From: 2-12-FULL-35-23 sp965196985
Lineage (GTDB): Bacteria > Pseudomonadota > Gammaproteobacteria > UBA12402
Reading direction: 5' to 3'
Length of the DNA stretch: 64,000 bases
NCBI GenBank assembly: GCA_965196985.1
Contig: CBDALO010000204.1
Location: forward strand, 62,001-126,000
In this document: positions 36,416-45,612 of the stretch, one piece after another
Numbering within the stretch: the stretch's first letter is position 1
Layout of the letters: each line of letters begins with the position of its first letter
Program-made: the position numbers and the translations under genes
The notes under the pieces: model-generated
Told to the model about the DNA's origin: nothing
Seen by the model: the letters and a program-made list of their open reading frames with translations, nothing else
The model's database searches: none

Positions 36416-37947
36416 GCTAGTGCGCCATCCTTTCTGTAAATTCCATTGACTTGCTGAAAATAAGCAGGCGACTCAGTCAGATTAGAAATTCCTTTTAAGG
36501 TAAACTTAACCAAAAAAGAGGAATGACAATGAGCTGCTATAAAAATGAGAACTTAATCGAAGAAGCCATACATGTTTTAGCGATGGAGGGGTTTGAAGCT
36601 TTACCTAAGCTTGTCTCCAGGTTGATGAATGAGGCTATGTTAATAGAAAGGGAGCGCCATTTAAATGCCAGTCCTTATGAGCGAACTGGCGATAGAAACG
36701 GATATGCGAACGGCTTTAAACCAAGGTTAATTAACACAGGTCAAGGTCAGCTTGAGCTACAGATACCGCAGGTTAGAGACTCCAATGAAGCCTTCTATCC
36801 ATCAGTCTTAGAGCGAGGTGTACGCTCTGATAGAGCACTTAAGCTGGCTGTCGCTGAAATGTATGTGCATGGGGTTTCCACGCGCAAAGTTGAAAAGGTG
36901 CTAAAGCAACTCTGTGGAACAGATATTTCAAGCACAGAGGTAAGCCGTTGCGCTAAATTGTTGGATGAAGATTTAAAGAAATGGCGAAATAAGCCGTTAG
37001 GAAAGATAAAATATCTTTGGCTAGATGCACGTTATGAGAAGGTGCGCACTAGCGGCACAGTACAAGACTGTGCGGTATTGATAGCCTATGGCTTTGATGA
37101 ATCAACCGGCAAGAGAACAGTGCTAGGTGTTTCTGTTGCGTTATCAGAGGCTGAGGTACATTGGCGTGATTTTCTTCAGCAGTTGGTTGAGCGAGGTATA
37201 CATGGTATTGAGTTGATTACTAGCGACGCTCATACTGGCCTAAAAGCCGCTAGAAGAGCTGTGTTCCCCAGTGTTCCTTGGCAACGCTGCCAATTTCATT
37301 TGCAGCAAAATGCTCAGGCTCACATACCAAAGCGCTCAATGAAGGAACCAGTAGCTGAGGAGATTACAGCTATATTTAATGCCTCAAACATTCATGAGTC
37401 GGAAAGACTATTGGCTATGGCGGTAGATAAATATCAGCAAACAGCACCAGAGCTTTCTTCTTGGTTGGAAGTGAATATACCGGAGGGCTTAGTAGTGATG
37501 AACTTTGACAGGCCGCATCAAAAAAGATTAAGAACCAGTAACATAGCTGAGCGCGTAAACAGAGAGGTAAAAAGAAGGACGCATACAGTTGGAATTTTCC
37601 CTAATACTGAATCGTGCCTAAGGCTCGTATCAGCTGTTTTAGTGGAAATTGATGACCAGTGGAGCGGATCACCTAGATATTTAAGTTGAAGTGAATAATA
37701 AGGCTTCATAGGGTTTTAGGATAGATCATTCTTGTTCTTATTAACGAGATATAATTGCTATTACCTAAAAGTTAATAATTTATTTTGAGAGGAGAAAAAT
37801 TTGAGGTATAAATAATTTTTTAGATTGATTAGCATAATTAATTTAAGATATTATGCGATGAGACAGGTACAATAGATTGCCATTTAGAATTTTAAAGGTT
37901 TTTCTAAGTACTGAAGTTGGTTTTTACAGACAAAATAACGCTCTATC
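36416..37947 (+). mobile_element. IS256-family element, copy A, inside cas2-3
   Basis: 1,532 bp with imperfect inverted ends of about 28 bp (left GCTAGTGCGCC..., right ...CGCTCTATC). Flanked by the perfect 8-bp duplication AACTTTAC (36408-36415 and 37948-37955). Two further copies of equal length lie at 51833-53364 and 56914-58445. An unusually long 3' untranslated part of about 250 bp follows the transposase in all three. Confidence 0.95.
36523..37689 (+). CDS. IS256-family (mutator-type) transposase
   Basis: 388 residues. The IS256 pattern is clear: ERTGDRNGYANGFKPR, IKYLWLDARYEKVR (Asp), GIELITSDAHTGLKAARRAVFPSVPWQRCQFHLQQN (Asp, plus the CQFH motif), and RTSNIAERVNREVKRRT (Glu). Intact; the three copies in the window differ at about one residue. 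Confidence 0.93.
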   Translation: MTMSCYKNENLIEEAIHVLAMEGFEALPKLVSRLMNEAMLIERERHLNASPYERTGDRNGYANGFKPRLINTGQGQLELQIPQVRDSNEAFYPSVLERGVRSDRALKLAVAEMYVHGVSTRKVEKVLKQLCGTDISSTEVSRCAKLLDEDLKKWRNKPLGKIKYLWLDARYEKVRTSGTVQDCAVLIAYGFDESTGKRTVLGVSVALSEAEVHWRDFLQQLVERGIHGIELITSDAHTGLKAARRAVFPSVPWQRCQFHLQQNAQAHIPKRSMKEPVAEEITAIFNASNIHESERLLAMAVDKYQQTAPELSSWLEVNIPEGLVVMNFDRPHQKRLRTSNIAERVNREVKRRTHTVGIFPNTESCLRLVSAVLVEIDDQWSGSPRYLS

Positions 37948-37971
37948 AACTTTACATCAAAGGATCTTATT

Positions 37972-40662
37972 ATGGATAAATTACCTACTGAGACAAATCG
38001 CCTTTTGGCTAATACCAAGTTACAAATATTAAGCCAACATTTATTTGCAGTAGGTTTTGTTGCATACAGATTGCTGGATTTACTGCATGTAAATAATGAT
38101 AATATAAAGCGGTCAACTTTTATTGCAGGTATTTTACACGATGTGGGGAAGATCGATCCAGAATTTCAAAGGTGGGTGAATAAAAAGATTAGAAAAGCAC
38201 CCGATAATTTTGTTCCAGAAGATGGCGTGCATATTGATTCACCTGCAAAATTTTCATTTGTAAAACACCCAAGGCACCACGAATTATCATGGGTTTTAGC
38301 AGAAGGACTGCTTGAAGGTTGCTTATTGAATAAGAGTCAGCGCAGTCAGGTAGCACATGGTATTTACTGGCATCATACCAAACCGTTTAGAAAGAATGAT
38401 ATATTTAATAATGCTAAAGCAATTCATGAGGTCTTTAATGAGTCACTTTTGAAGAATAAGTTTAGCGATGTATACTATAAAGCTCGTTTAGTTCTCAAAG
38501 ATGTTCAGCTATTAGCTGATAAATTTAATTTATTGCACTATTTTCCCAATTTTTGCAAATCATTTGAGCTCACTACAAATAGTGTGCCTCTTTATAAAAG
38601 CTACAATAATGCTGTTGATGATGATATAGAGCGATATAAAAATTTTGTTCGTGATAATGCGCTAAATAATATTTTAAGGGCCGCAGTCATTAGTGCAGAT
38701 CGCTTAGTTTCAGCTTGTTCTGCTGAAGATCTAGAAGAATATCTTTCTGAAGGCTCACTTGCTGATTTAGTTGAGCAAAAAGTAATACAAGAAGTAAATA
38801 CCTTAACAAATGAAATAGAAGATTGTCTACAAGGCTTTGAAATAACTTATCCAAACAGTGTTCGTAATGTGAAGCAAAGTCAAGCAGCTAGCTCTCTCGC
38901 TAACTTAAAGAAATTTGCCGAGATCAATAATACTGCAAATATTGGAGTGTTACAGGGACCTGCGGGTTGTGGCAAGACTAAAATCACGCTTGAATGGGCA
39001 TTGAAAACAAAAGCTGAAAAAATTATTTGGGTTTGTCCACGAGTACAGGTTTGCCTTGGGTTATTGCATGACTTAGCTACAAAAGAATATTTACCCAATA
39101 GTCGGATAGAAATATTTACAGGTGAATACAAGAAGATATTGAGCAGAGGCATTAGTTTTAATACCGCGGATGATACTGATGAATCTGAATACTTCAGTGG
39201 TGATATTGTAATAACCACAATTGATCAGATTGTTAATTCAATACGATCACACAGTGATGTAGATACATTCATAAAATTTTTGGCTGCGCATGTTGTGTTT
39301 GATGAATTTCACGAATTTGTCAATATGACAGCTTTTAACCTACTATTTGCAGAGTTAATTGAAGCTAAAAAGCAGCAAGGTGAAAATGCTGACACTTTAT
39401 TAGTATCTGCAACCCCCCATTATTTTTATCTGACAGAATTTTTAGGTATCAAAGATAAAGATATTGTCACTATTAATAGCTTTAATAACTCAGATTATCA
39501 GATTGAGTTTGTAAGTTATGATGAAAAAGAAGTGAATCCTCTGATTACGAAGAGCCAGGAAGGTAGTACTTTTGTGATCACGAACACCGCATTGGATGCG
39601 CAGTTAGGGTATTTGCTGCACCACGGAAAAGAAAAGAGTGTGTTGCTACATTCAAAATATACCAAGCAAGATAAGGTCTTTTGGTTTGATGAAGTGTTTG
39701 AAAGCTTTAAGCGTAATGGAAGCTGTAAATATTCTGTGCTTCGTAGCGGGCCAATAATACAAGCGTCACTCAATATTAGCTGTGATAAAATGCTATCGGA
39801 AATTAGTAGCGCTGAAAACTGGTTACAACGATTAGGCCGACTTGACCGTTTTGGTGAGAATAAAACTGTAAATAGCTATATTACAGTGACACCCCAGAGT
39901 CTCGATATTGAAGGTAAATTGACTAGTAACTGTGCTAAATTCCTAAATCAATTAAATTTATATAATAGCACAAAATTTTGGCTAAGTTTTTTGAAAGATA
40001 AATTAAATGATCATGAGATTATTAATATTAATCTACTCTATAAGATTTATCGAGATTTTTATGCTGATGAACAGGCGCGAGCCTCTATTAAGCAAGATTT
40101 ACTACTTGCGTTGAAAAAAAGTGTTGAGCTAATTAATAAGAAAATTATTGACCCTATTTCTGTTCCACCAAAATCGAAGCAGAAGCCTGATGGCATTAAA
40201 ATATCCTCCAATTCTTTACGAGGCGATAATCGCTTTGTTCAAATGGCAATATGCCGAGTAAATGAATCATTAGATATAGAGTTTATTGATGAATACGCAT
40301 ATGATGAAGCGCTTAAGCCTAATAGGGCTCTAGGAAATCTTACTGAGTCAGTAGAAAAGATGCGAGGTTATGGTGAAGACAATAACAACCTTGTTCAATA
40401 CATGCGAAAAAAACATCATAACATCAAGCTCGGAAGTGGTTATAAACAGGCGCGTAACGAATGGGAGCTAATTAAAGGAGCGCGTTCACCAGAAAGCCCA
40501 ATTTATCTTAGTTATATTCCAAAAGATTTGGAATGCATTGGTGGGAGAAATGCTGCGCATCCTCAGGCAGTCTACTATGTAACTATTGATAAGCAGCCAG
40601 TAGGTGCTATGTCTATTTCTCAATTAAAAAAATATTTTCAAAACACTGAAGTGTCAGATTAA
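37972..40662 (+). CDS. cas3: Cas3 nuclease-helicase (I-F2), released from the Cas2-3 fusion
   Basis: 896 residues from an ATG with AAAGGATC 8 nt upstream. The HD nuclease domain shows H23 and ILHDVGKID (H56-D57). The SF2 helicase shows GPAGCGKT (about 329-336), DEFH (about 444-447), SATP and motif VI QRLGRLDRFG. Target cleavage after Cascade recruitment is its family role. The frame is continuous upstream, across the IS256, with the Cas2 domain, so this is the C-terminal 90 percent of a former Cas2-3. The internal start makes an independent Cas3 plausible. Eleven codons between IS and ATG and the IS 3' region could supply a promoter. Confidence 0.88.
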   Translation: MDKLPTETNRLLANTKLQILSQHLFAVGFVAYRLLDLLHVNNDNIKRSTFIAGILHDVGKIDPEFQRWVNKKIRKAPDNFVPEDGVHIDSPAKFSFVKHPRHHELSWVLAEGLLEGCLLNKSQRSQVAHGIYWHHTKPFRKNDIFNNAKAIHEVFNESLLKNKFSDVYYKARLVLKDVQLLADKFNLLHYFPNFCKSFELTTNSVPLYKSYNNAVDDDIERYKNFVRDNALNNILRAAVISADRLVSACSAEDLEEYLSEGSLADLVEQKVIQEVNTLTNEIEDCLQGFEITYPNSVRNVKQSQAASSLANLKKFAEINNTANIGVLQGPAGCGKTKITLEWALKTKAEKIIWVCPRVQVCLGLLHDLATKEYLPNSRIEIFTGEYKKILSRGISFNTADDTDESEYFSGDIVITTIDQIVNSIRSHSDVDTFIKFLAAHVVFDEFHEFVNMTAFNLLFAELIEAKKQQGENADTLLVSATPHYFYLTEFLGIKDKDIVTINSFNNSDYQIEFVSYDEKEVNPLITKSQEGSTFVITNTALDAQLGYLLHHGKEKSVLLHSKYTKQDKVFWFDEVFESFKRNGSCKYSVLRSGPIIQASLNISCDKMLSEISSAENWLQRLGRLDRFGENKTVNSYITVTPQSLDIEGKLTSNCAKFLNQLNLYNSTKFWLSFLKDKLNDHEIININLLYKIYRDFYADEQARASIKQDLLLALKKSVELINKKIIDPISVPPKSKQKPDGIKISSNSLRGDNRFVQMAICRVNESLDIEFIDEYAYDEALKPNRALGNLTESVEKMRGYGEDNNNLVQYMRKKHHNIKLGSGYKQARNEWELIKGARSPESPIYLSYIPKDLECIGGRNAAHPQAVYYVTIDKQPVGAMSISQLKKYFQNTEVSD

Positions 40663-40685
40663 ATTAACTAAAAAAGGTGGCTATT

Positions 40686-41630
40686 ATGGAAAAAATTACA
40701 GGTATTAAAAGTGTTGACTTTAAAATAACAGCTTTAGGGCATGGTGTGGTGAATTGGAATGGCCCAACAACACTTAGCAGTGAAGGTAGAACGGTTGATA
40801 ACCATACTTTACCGAAGCTTAGAGGTTATACAAATCTTACGGGAAAAATAAAAGATGAGACAGGCTATAAGTATAAAAAAGAAGCAACTGATATTAACTT
40901 TAAAGAGACTCCGCTTTATATTAGTCAAAATTGTATTCGTCATCATTTGTTCCGTGCTCAGTCATATGATCTGCATAAGGCGGCAGAAAAGAATTTAGAG
41001 GAAGTGCTAACGTCAATTACGGGATTAATTCGTGGATATGTTGTGCCTTCTAGTCAATGTAAGCGAGCCAGCCCTTTACTTTTAGAAGATTTTGTTGACC
41101 AATTAGGTAATGGTAATTTTGAACAATTTGGTCGGGCGGGAGAGAGAGATAGTTCTTCTTTCTTTTCTAAAACAACTTTTGGGGATACTAAATATATTTC
41201 CTATGGCTCAATTAGCATTGAGCAACTTCAATTTATTTCATTAGATAACAAGTTTGATCGTGCAGCCATGATAATAAAAGATAATCAAGGAGAGTCTGTT
41301 GCCCAAGCTATAGAAATCTTCATTAAAAACCTTAAACCTGAACTAAATCCTAAGGCTACTTTTCATTCGAACTATGTTCGTAAAGGTACTATTTTTGAAG
41401 AGGGAGAGGTGGGTATTTTACTTAATTCAGATGCTATTCAAGCTTTGGTTGATACTACGTTAGATATGCTTCGTAATCTCTCAATCCGGCAGGCAAAAAG
41501 CTATATGTATGTGCATGATCTAATAGAAGACTATAACAATAGTAACCAGATGATGCGTATTAAGCGGACACCAGATGAGGTTATACGTGCACAGGAAAGT
41601 CATTACGCCACTTACTTTGTAGCGAAATAA
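40686..41630 (+). CDS. cas7fv: Cas7fv, backbone subunit of minimal type I-F2 Cascade
   Basis: 314 residues from the ATG at 40686 (AAAGGTGG upstream; the GTG at 40677 is less likely). The sequence, including GVVNWNGPTTL, NHTLPKLRGYTNLTGK, YISQNCIRHHLFRAQ, SSQCKRASPLLLEDFVDQL and YISYGSISIEQLQF, is what I recall of Shewanella putrefaciens Cas7fv. It polymerises on the crRNA. No large or small subunit gene (cas8f, cas11) is present in this operon, the defining trait of I-F2. Followed by cas5fv after 9 bp. Confidence 0.93.
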   Translation: MEKITGIKSVDFKITALGHGVVNWNGPTTLSSEGRTVDNHTLPKLRGYTNLTGKIKDETGYKYKKEATDINFKETPLYISQNCIRHHLFRAQSYDLHKAAEKNLEEVLTSITGLIRGYVVPSSQCKRASPLLLEDFVDQLGNGNFEQFGRAGERDSSSFFSKTTFGDTKYISYGSISIEQLQFISLDNKFDRAAMIIKDNQGESVAQAIEIFIKNLKPELNPKATFHSNYVRKGTIFEEGEVGILLNSDAIQALVDTTLDMLRNLSIRQAKSYMYVHDLIEDYNNSNQMMRIKRTPDEVIRAQESHYATYFVAK

Positions 41631-41639
41631 GGAATAAAA

Positions 41640-42656
41640 ATGCAAATTACTATTGATTATGAGGCTTCGTGGCGAAACTCTTTTCTTGATGGTGACAATA
41701 ATGAGCACTTGCCAAAAAAAGGTCGGAATTTTGTTGCTTCAATGACAGAGCTAAGAAAAAATGAGAATTATATATCCAGAAATGTAACTAAAGATACAAT
41801 ACTTGGTGTGTTAAATCGATTGATTGGTGAACAACGTAAGTTATATCAATCTAGAGAGAGCTATTATGAAATGCCATATTATTTCACAAGTATTGAAAAC
41901 AATATTACCTTTGAAGATAATCCTACTGTACTTAATCAAGAAATTGTTTATATTCGTAATATAAAAGGTAGTACAGATCAAAGTTCATTCACTGGAATGA
42001 TTTATGTGAATGATCCTATTTTTCGATCTGAATATTCACCATTTTTTTGGGGTGTTTTAGGGCTTGAACCTAATTTACTTTTCGATTTTATTCTCGATAA
42101 TAAATTTGAGTTATCTGGAATCTCCCTAGACCCAGTCAGCATTATTAGTAGGCTCGAAAGAATCAAAAAAGACAAACCTATAGTGAATGAAGGTAGAGCG
42201 AAAGCAGCAGCAGAGTTTTTACAACTAAACTTTGAAAAATATAATCCGATCAACAAGAAAGGAAAAATTAACTTATTGGGTCTTTATTGTAGTGCACTGT
42301 ATCTTCAGTTGCAGAGACTAGAAAGCCGGTTCGATATACAGACTGCAAAGTCAAAAAGGGGAGGAATAAGCGGCATTTCAAATAACGGCTTCACTTCAAA
42401 GGATTTTATGGACAAATATACAACTGGTTCAAAGAAGCTGATTTATGGGAATCCATACATGAGAGAAGAATTCATCAAGGGTGAGGGAAAAATAAAGCAT
42501 TTATTGACAAAAGCTTCAGGTCAGGTAGTTATTCATTTAGATATTGACTTGGATAAAGCAATTGAATTGAAAACTCTGATAGAGAATGCGGGTGTTTCAT
42601 CTTTTTACTTAGGTAAAAAGGGGCTCGCTTATGTTTCTGACATTGATGTGCGATAG
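41640..42656 (+). CDS. cas5fv: Cas5fv, combined Cas5/large-subunit replacement
   Basis: 338 residues. Motifs such as WRNSFLDGDNNEHLPKKGRNF at the N-terminus, IYVNDPIFRSEYSPFFWGVLGL, GISNNGFTSKDFMDKYTTGSKKLIYGNPY and the C-terminal AGVSSFYLGKKGLAYVSDI fit the Cas5fv family. In S. putrefaciens this protein caps the crRNA 5' handle and carries an extra domain that recognises the PAM in place of Cas8f. Ribosome-binding site AAGGAA precedes the ATG. No defects are seen. Confidence 0.92.
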   Translation: MQITIDYEASWRNSFLDGDNNEHLPKKGRNFVASMTELRKNENYISRNVTKDTILGVLNRLIGEQRKLYQSRESYYEMPYYFTSIENNITFEDNPTVLNQEIVYIRNIKGSTDQSSFTGMIYVNDPIFRSEYSPFFWGVLGLEPNLLFDFILDNKFELSGISLDPVSIISRLERIKKDKPIVNEGRAKAAAEFLQLNFEKYNPINKKGKINLLGLYCSALYLQLQRLESRFDIQTAKSKRGGISGISNNGFTSKDFMDKYTTGSKKLIYGNPYMREEFIKGEGKIKHLLTKASGQVVIHLDIDLDKAIELKTLIENAGVSSFYLGKKGLAYVSDIDVR

Positions 42657-42666
42657 GAAAATAGAT

Positions 42667-43218
42667 ATGAGATATTATATAGATGTAGCTATTAAGCCAG
42701 ATGCTGAAATGCGTTTAAATGCTTTGTTGAATAGTATTTATACAAAGATTCACAAGGCGTTGTTTGATCTTGGCTCGACGACTATAGGTGTAAGTTTTCC
42801 ACGCTATAAAGTAATGTTAGGTAATGTTTTACGGATCCATGGTGAAGAAACTAACTTAAGTGACTTAGAAAATTTAGATTGGGTTGGTGGTATGAAGGGT
42901 TACTGCCAAGTTAGTTCCATCATACCCGTTCCTGAAGTCTCAAAATTTCGTACAGTTTCACGTAAACAAACGACAATGAGTCAAGCAAAACTCAGACGGA
43001 TAATAAAACGTGAGTCTATATCAAAAGAAGACACTAAAAGATATAAAGAAAAAATGTTTTCTAAAGGATTAAATGAGCCTTATTTAGAACTAGTGAGTAT
43101 TTCTAATAGGAGAAAGTACAGGCGTTATATTGAGTTTGGCGAATTGCTAGATCAGCCAGTTTATGGCAAATTTGATCAGTTTGGTTTATCAAAGACCGCT
43201 ACTGTACCCTGGTTTTAA
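42667..43218 (+). CDS. cas6f: Cas6f (Csy4) crRNA endoribonuclease
   Basis: 183 residues from ATG 42667 with AGGAAAA upstream; the ATG at 42631 would overlap cas5fv and is less likely. RYYIDVAIKPDAEMR opens the ferredoxin-like domain, His29 falls exactly where Csy4 has its catalytic histidine, and IGVSFPRY, LRIHGEE, VSRKQ with the arginine-rich helix and the C-terminal FGLSKTATVPWF are typical. It cuts the stem-loop of the repeat and stays bound to the 3' hairpin. The array starts 131 bp downstream. Confidence 0.95.
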   Translation: MRYYIDVAIKPDAEMRLNALLNSIYTKIHKALFDLGSTTIGVSFPRYKVMLGNVLRIHGEETNLSDLENLDWVGGMKGYCQVSSIIPVPEVSKFRTVSRKQTTMSQAKLRRIIKRESISKEDTKRYKEKMFSKGLNEPYLELVSISNRRKYRRYIEFGELLDQPVYGKFDQFGLSKTATVPWF

Positions 43219-43348
43219 CCAATAAATTTTGCTCTTTAAAAATTAGTTTAAATTTCAATAAGTTACATCATAGCTTAAAAATATCGGATAAAAAGGTTTT
43301 TTTAAGCTAAGTGCTTGTTGTAACTATCAATTTTTACAGTACAATTCG
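43219..43348 (+). promoter_or_regulatory. CRISPR leader
   Basis: AT-rich, 130 bp, between cas6f and the first repeat, with GCTCTTTAAAAATTAG near the start and a T7 run at about 43302. Position and composition fit the leader that drives transcription of the array and receives new spacers. The far end of the array has no such sequence, so the newest spacers should be at 43377 onward. Confidence 0.75.
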
Positions 43349-45058
43349 GTTCACTGCCGCACAGGCAGCTTAGAAACTTTATCGACTTCAGGTATGATGA
43401 GCAACTTACGTTCACTGCCGCACAGGCAGCTTAGAAATAGCCAGACCCAATTGTACGTTGCTTCATCAAGTTCACTGCCGCACAGGCAGCTTAGAAATCC
43501 TAAACTTCACCCTATTTTAACACCCCCTTGTTCACTGCCGCACAGGCAGCTTAGAAAATTATCTTGATCTTGAGAAACCTCTTGATCAGGTTCACTGCCG
43601 CACAGGCAGCTTAGAAATGAAAACAAAAAAGCCGTGCGAAGAAAATCAAGTTCACTGCCGCACAGGCAGCTTAGAAAGCTAAAATTAAATCTTGAGTACC
43701 TCTATTACCGTTCACTGCCGCACAGGCAGCTTAGAAAATATCTTAACGCATCAATGTAATGATTGTCACGTTCACTGCCGCACAGGCAGCTTAGAAATAT
43801 TGATGACCGGCTTAGCATCTATTGTCGTGGTTCACTGCCGCACAGGCAGCTTAGAAATTATCGAGCTAACAAGAAGTACGGCGACAAAGGTTCACTGCCG
43901 CACAGGCAGCTTAGAAAGGAAGAAGAAATAGCACTTACGGCTGGTACGCGTTCACTGCCGCACAGGCAGCTTAGAAATTTCTAAATTTTTCAGAAAAAAC
44001 GATCTCTTTGTTCACTGCCGCACAGGCAGCTTAGAAAATGAACATGTGTTAAAAGCATCTTAGGAAGCTGTTCACTGCCGCACAGGCAGCTTAGAAATTA
44101 TAAATGTTCTCGAACAAGCAGCCAGATGGGTTCACTGCCGCACAGGCAGCTTAGAAATTAGCCGCCAGCAACAAGCTAGCTTTGCTGAAGTTCACTGCCG
44201 CACAGGCAGCTTAGAAAAATACTTTGATAATCAAAATAAGTATAGCATTGTTCACTGCCGCACAGGCAGCTTAGAAATTAAATAACTGTCAGTTTTACCT
44301 TAAAGGGTCGTTCACTGCCGCACAGGCAGCTTAGAAAATCAACTTTCTTTTTTATTGACTCCAAGCAAAGTTCACTGCCGCACAGGCAGCTTAGAAATAA
44401 AAAATACACTACCTATCTTTGCGGATGCTGTTCACTGCCGCACAGGCAGCTTAGAAATCACTAAAATACTTTTCTAGCGCTTCGTGGCAGTTCACTGCCG
44501 CACAGGCAGCTTAGAAAATTACGCCCTCCTTTGATTATCAAATGACTGGGTTCACTGCCGCACAGGCAGCTTAGAAATATAAGGTGCAATCTATAAACTA
44601 TACTGGGGATGTTCACTGCCGCACAGGCAGCTTAGAAATTAAATCGTTGATAACCAAGTTAGTTACTCCTGTTCACTGCCGCACAGGCAGCTTAGAAATA
44701 CTATTAGTAGCACTTATGGTTCTTTAATAAGTTCACTGCCGCACAGGCAGCTTAGAAATGAACATGTGTTAAAAGCATCTTAGGAAGCTCGTTCACTGCC
44801 GCACAGGCAGCTTAGAAATTTCTTGCGTGACAACATCCCTGATTTCATTGGTTCACTGCCGCACAGGCAGCTTAGAAAATCAATAATTCTTCCGCCGGAA
44901 ATTGATCTAAGTTCACTGCCGCACAGGCAGCTTAGAAATATCCGTAGTAGGAAGATAAAAAGCCTTAATTGTTCACTGCCGCACAGGCAGCTTAGAAATG
45001 TATCGAACGTGCAGTCCCAGCCGGTCTTGAGTTCACTGCCGCACAGGCAGCTTAGAAA
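43349..45058 (+). CRISPR. Type I-F CRISPR array, 29 repeats / 28 spacers
   Basis: The 28-bp repeat begins GTTCACTGCCGC and ends GGCAGCTTAGAAA, with the CTGCC...GGCAG stem recognised by Cas6f. Repeats start at 43349, 43410, then every 60 bp to 44550, and from 44611 every 60 bp to 45031. Spacers are 32 bp except two of 33 bp (the first, and the one before 44611). I saw no variant repeat, even at the distal end. Two spacers (44038-44069 and 44759-44790) are the same protospacer shifted by one base. Orientation is leader-proximal at 43349. Confidence 0.98.
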
Positions 45059-45280
45059 TACAGTGCGAGAAGGGGTCTAAGTAGATAAGCGGGCCAAATC
45101 GGCAATGGCTGTCTAAATTCCAATCATTTTTAGTTAATTTTAAAAAATAAGCTTAAAAATCCGCTTGCCAGGGCTGGCTAAAAACTATAGATTATGGCCA
45201 CCACTAATGTTGCGTTGTAACATGTTGATTTTTATAGAGTAAAATGGGTAAGGTTTATTAGGGTTTTTGGCCAGTAAGAG

Positions 45281-45565
45281 ATGCTAAGCCAACCAACCCA
45301 TATAAAATCCTACTATTATCAGGTTGATAGTGTAAAAAATAGGCTAAAAAAGCGAAAAGCGATAGTTGCAGAGGGCGTTGCCGATTTAGCCCGCTTATCT
45401 ACTTATACCCATGGTAGTGTGATTCAAAACGACTATGGTACTTTTTTTACAAGTGGTAACACATCTACTGCACAATATAATGGCCACGACAGTGTAGGAA
45501 CTTCTAACCATCTGGTTGGAGCTAGGGAGATTGATCAGCATTCGTCTAACATATCAAGCCCGTGA
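45281..45565 (+). CDS. Hypothetical small protein
   Basis: 94 residues (MLSQPTHIKSYYYQVDSVKNRLKKRK...), no membrane segment or known motif, following TAAGAGATG. A hairpin CCCGTGATAA/TTATCACGGG lies just after the stop (45559-45585). It may be a remnant of a larger gene. Low confidence. Confidence 0.3.
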   Translation: MLSQPTHIKSYYYQVDSVKNRLKKRKAIVAEGVADLARLSTYTHGSVIQNDYGTFFTSGNTSTAQYNGHDSVGTSNHLVGAREIDQHSSNISSP

Positions 45566-45585
45566 TAACCGCGACTTATCACGGG
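45559..45585. terminator. Inverted repeat CCCGTGATAA / TTATCACGGG
   Basis: A 10-bp perfect stem with 7-nt loop between the hypothetical ORF and convergent hicB, suited to act as a bidirectional terminator. The same CCCGTGATAA word recurs near 21370, 48945 and 53938. Confidence 0.5.
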
Positions 45586-45612
45586 TTTGACTGCCTAATT
45601 AAGGTACATTGA

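Noticed and set aside
37972..40662. A novel type I system with a naturally stand-alone Cas3 in an I-F2 operon
   Set aside because: The Cas2 domain is present upstream and in frame once the IS91 and IS256 are removed, so the ancestor was an ordinary Cas2-3 fusion. The stand-alone state is secondary.
32638..43218. A CRISPR-associated transposon (I-F3, Tn7-like)
   Set aside because: Cas3 with HD and helicase motifs is present, and no tniQ, tnsA/B/C or tnsD is adjacent. The TniB/ExeA-like fragment at 3910-4269 belongs to an unrelated broken transposon far away.
43692..45080. Short ORFs across the CRISPR array (43692-43984, 44823-45080)
   Set aside because: They only translate the repeats (VHCRTGSLE or SLPHRQLRN every 20 codons) because the 60-bp period keeps the frame; not genes.
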